This document shows positions 63,326 to 64,000 of a stretch of DNA of 64,000 bases, piece by piece; the first letter of the stretch is position 1; the number at the start of each line of letters is the position of its first letter. The stretch is taken from the NCBI RefSeq assembly GCF_003313335.1, contig NZ_QMHP01000011.1:62001-126000 (forward strand), in the 5' to 3' direction. Origin of the DNA: Pedobacter zeaxanthinifaciens (lineage in GTDB: Bacteria; Bacteroidota; Bacteroidia; Sphingobacteriales; Sphingobacteriaceae). Made by a program: the position numbers and the translations under genes. Below the pieces are notes generated by a model. The model searched no databases and had not been told where the DNA came from. It saw only the letters and a program-made list of their open reading frames with translations.

Positions 63326-64000
63326 CTATTTCATTTTTTTGAAAATGCTCACGCCCAGCGGTGGTATATTGATTAAGATAGAATGTTGCTGATGCTGACA
63401 AGCCATGTCCTCAGTGGTTTGAACTTGATTAAGCTTGTTGCTGCCGCCAAATTTATCGCTATCGGAATTGAAAATTTCAGTCCATTTGCCTTTTGCAGGA
63501 ACACCAATTCTGTAGTTTTCACGGTAAACAGGGGTAAGGTTAATTGCGATTATCAAAGTGTCTTTTGCCTTTTTACCCTTTCTTTGGTACACGTAAATAG
63601 ATTGCTCCACATCATCGGCTTCTTGCCATTCAAAACCCTCGTATGAAAAATTATGCTGATAAAGCGCAGGTTCAGTAGTGTAAAGCTCATTTAATGTTTT
63701 TACTAACAACTGCATGCCTTGGTGTGGGGCATATTGCAGCAAATCCCAGTTAAGCGATTCAAAACAATTCCATTCGGAAGTTTGCGCAAACTCGTCGCCC
63801 ATGAAAAGCAATTTGGCTCCTGGATGTGTCCACATGTAACTGTACAGTGCACGTAGGTTCGCAAACTTCTGCCACTCGTCACCCGGCATCTTGTAAATCA
63901 TCGGCGATTTGCCATGTACCACCTCATCATGCGAGAGCGGCAACATGAAGTTCTCTGTAAAGGCGTAAGTGAGGCTAAAAGTGAGTTGGTGATGGTGGTA
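63326..64000 (-). CDS. glgB: 1,4-alpha-glucan branching enzyme, N-terminal part cut by the right edge
   Basis: Forms alpha-1,6 branches in glycogen. The last 225 residues are visible: the GH13 block LPLSHDEVVHGK with the catalytic-site His-Asp, LLFMGDEFAQTSEWN, SLNWDLLQY, and the C-terminal all-beta domain from about 63700 leftwards (EGFEWQEADD, PLGVSIF near the end). The first ATG in view is internal; the frame runs on without a stop to the window edge. The 212-bp region upstream of the stop (63114-63325) is AT-rich with nothing recognised. Confidence 0.94.
   Translation of the reverse strand, partial: YHHHQLTFSLTYAFTENFMLPLSHDEVVHGKSPMIYKMPGDEWQKFANLRALYSYMWTHPGAKLLFMGDEFAQTSEWNCFESLNWDLLQYAPHQGMQLLVKTLNELYTTEPALYQHNFSYEGFEWQEADDVEQSIYVYQRKGKKAKDTLIIAINLTPVYRENYRIGVPAKGKWTEIFNSDSDKFGGSNKLNQVQTTEDMACQHQQHSILINIPPLGVSIFKKMK

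Noticed and set aside
1..64000. Insertion sequences, prophage, tRNA or rRNA genes
   Set aside because: No transposase, integrase or phage structural gene was seen, and no tRNA-like or rRNA-like stretch was recognised on reading the gaps; a dedicated tRNA scan could not be run.

Overview
The window reads as chromosomal DNA of a Bacteroidota bacterium of the Sphingobacteriaceae type, most likely Pedobacter or a close relative. Supporting this are a SusC/SusD pair with FecR and an ECF sigma factor, gliding-type gldA and gldFG genes, a type IX secretion tail, DUF4397/DUF4843/DUF2807 proteins, AT-rich intergenic DNA with TAnnTTTG promoter boxes, and few Shine-Dalgarno sequences. This is inference from gene content; no rRNA or tRNA gene was seen.

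Left part (1-16.9 kb): an aromatic amino acid degradation island holds homogentisate dioxygenase (cut by the left edge), a fumarylacetoacetase-family hydrolase, a flavin-reductase-like protein and phenylalanine 4-hydroxylase. Among these lie a secreted NlpC/P60 peptidase, a short-chain dehydrogenase and a PhnA-like zinc-ribbon protein. Then come envelope and housekeeping genes: an LTA-synthase-like sulfatase coupled to a GtrA protein, a ChaA antiporter, a second NlpC/P60 enzyme coupled to an ArsC-like protein, glycyl-tRNA synthetase and a patatin-like lipase.

Middle part (17-40 kb): a glycerophosphodiesterase runs into gldA and four small outer-membrane beta-barrel genes, then gldF-gldG and dnaN. 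Next are DedA, a zinc phospholipase C/S1-P1-like protein, a type IX-sorted SGNH hydrolase, an M20 peptidase, a phosphoesterase/glycerophosphodiesterase pair beside a DeoR regulator, a GIN-domain protein, a dipeptide epimerase, a DUF255 protein, a large PKD protein and a lipoprotein.

Right part (40.5-64 kb): a divergent sigma factor with a membrane TPR partner; a minus-strand sigma-FecR-SusC-SusD-lipoprotein-thioredoxin-aspartyl protease locus, suggestive of peptide or protein use rather than glycans; a CHASE/PAS histidine kinase; a KgtP-like transporter; a DUF4397 lipoprotein; a TPR-CHAT protein facing a small TPR membrane protein that resembles the partner of the sigma factor at 40.6 kb; and the C-terminal part of glgB, cut by the right edge.

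The most notable points are a frameshift that splits a PDZ tail from the aspartyl protease, the split sigma/TPR/CHAT set, and an unusually dense collection of intergenic repeats: a 4 x 89-bp tandem array, octamer and heptamer runs, two copies of one dispersed element, and several palindrome families.
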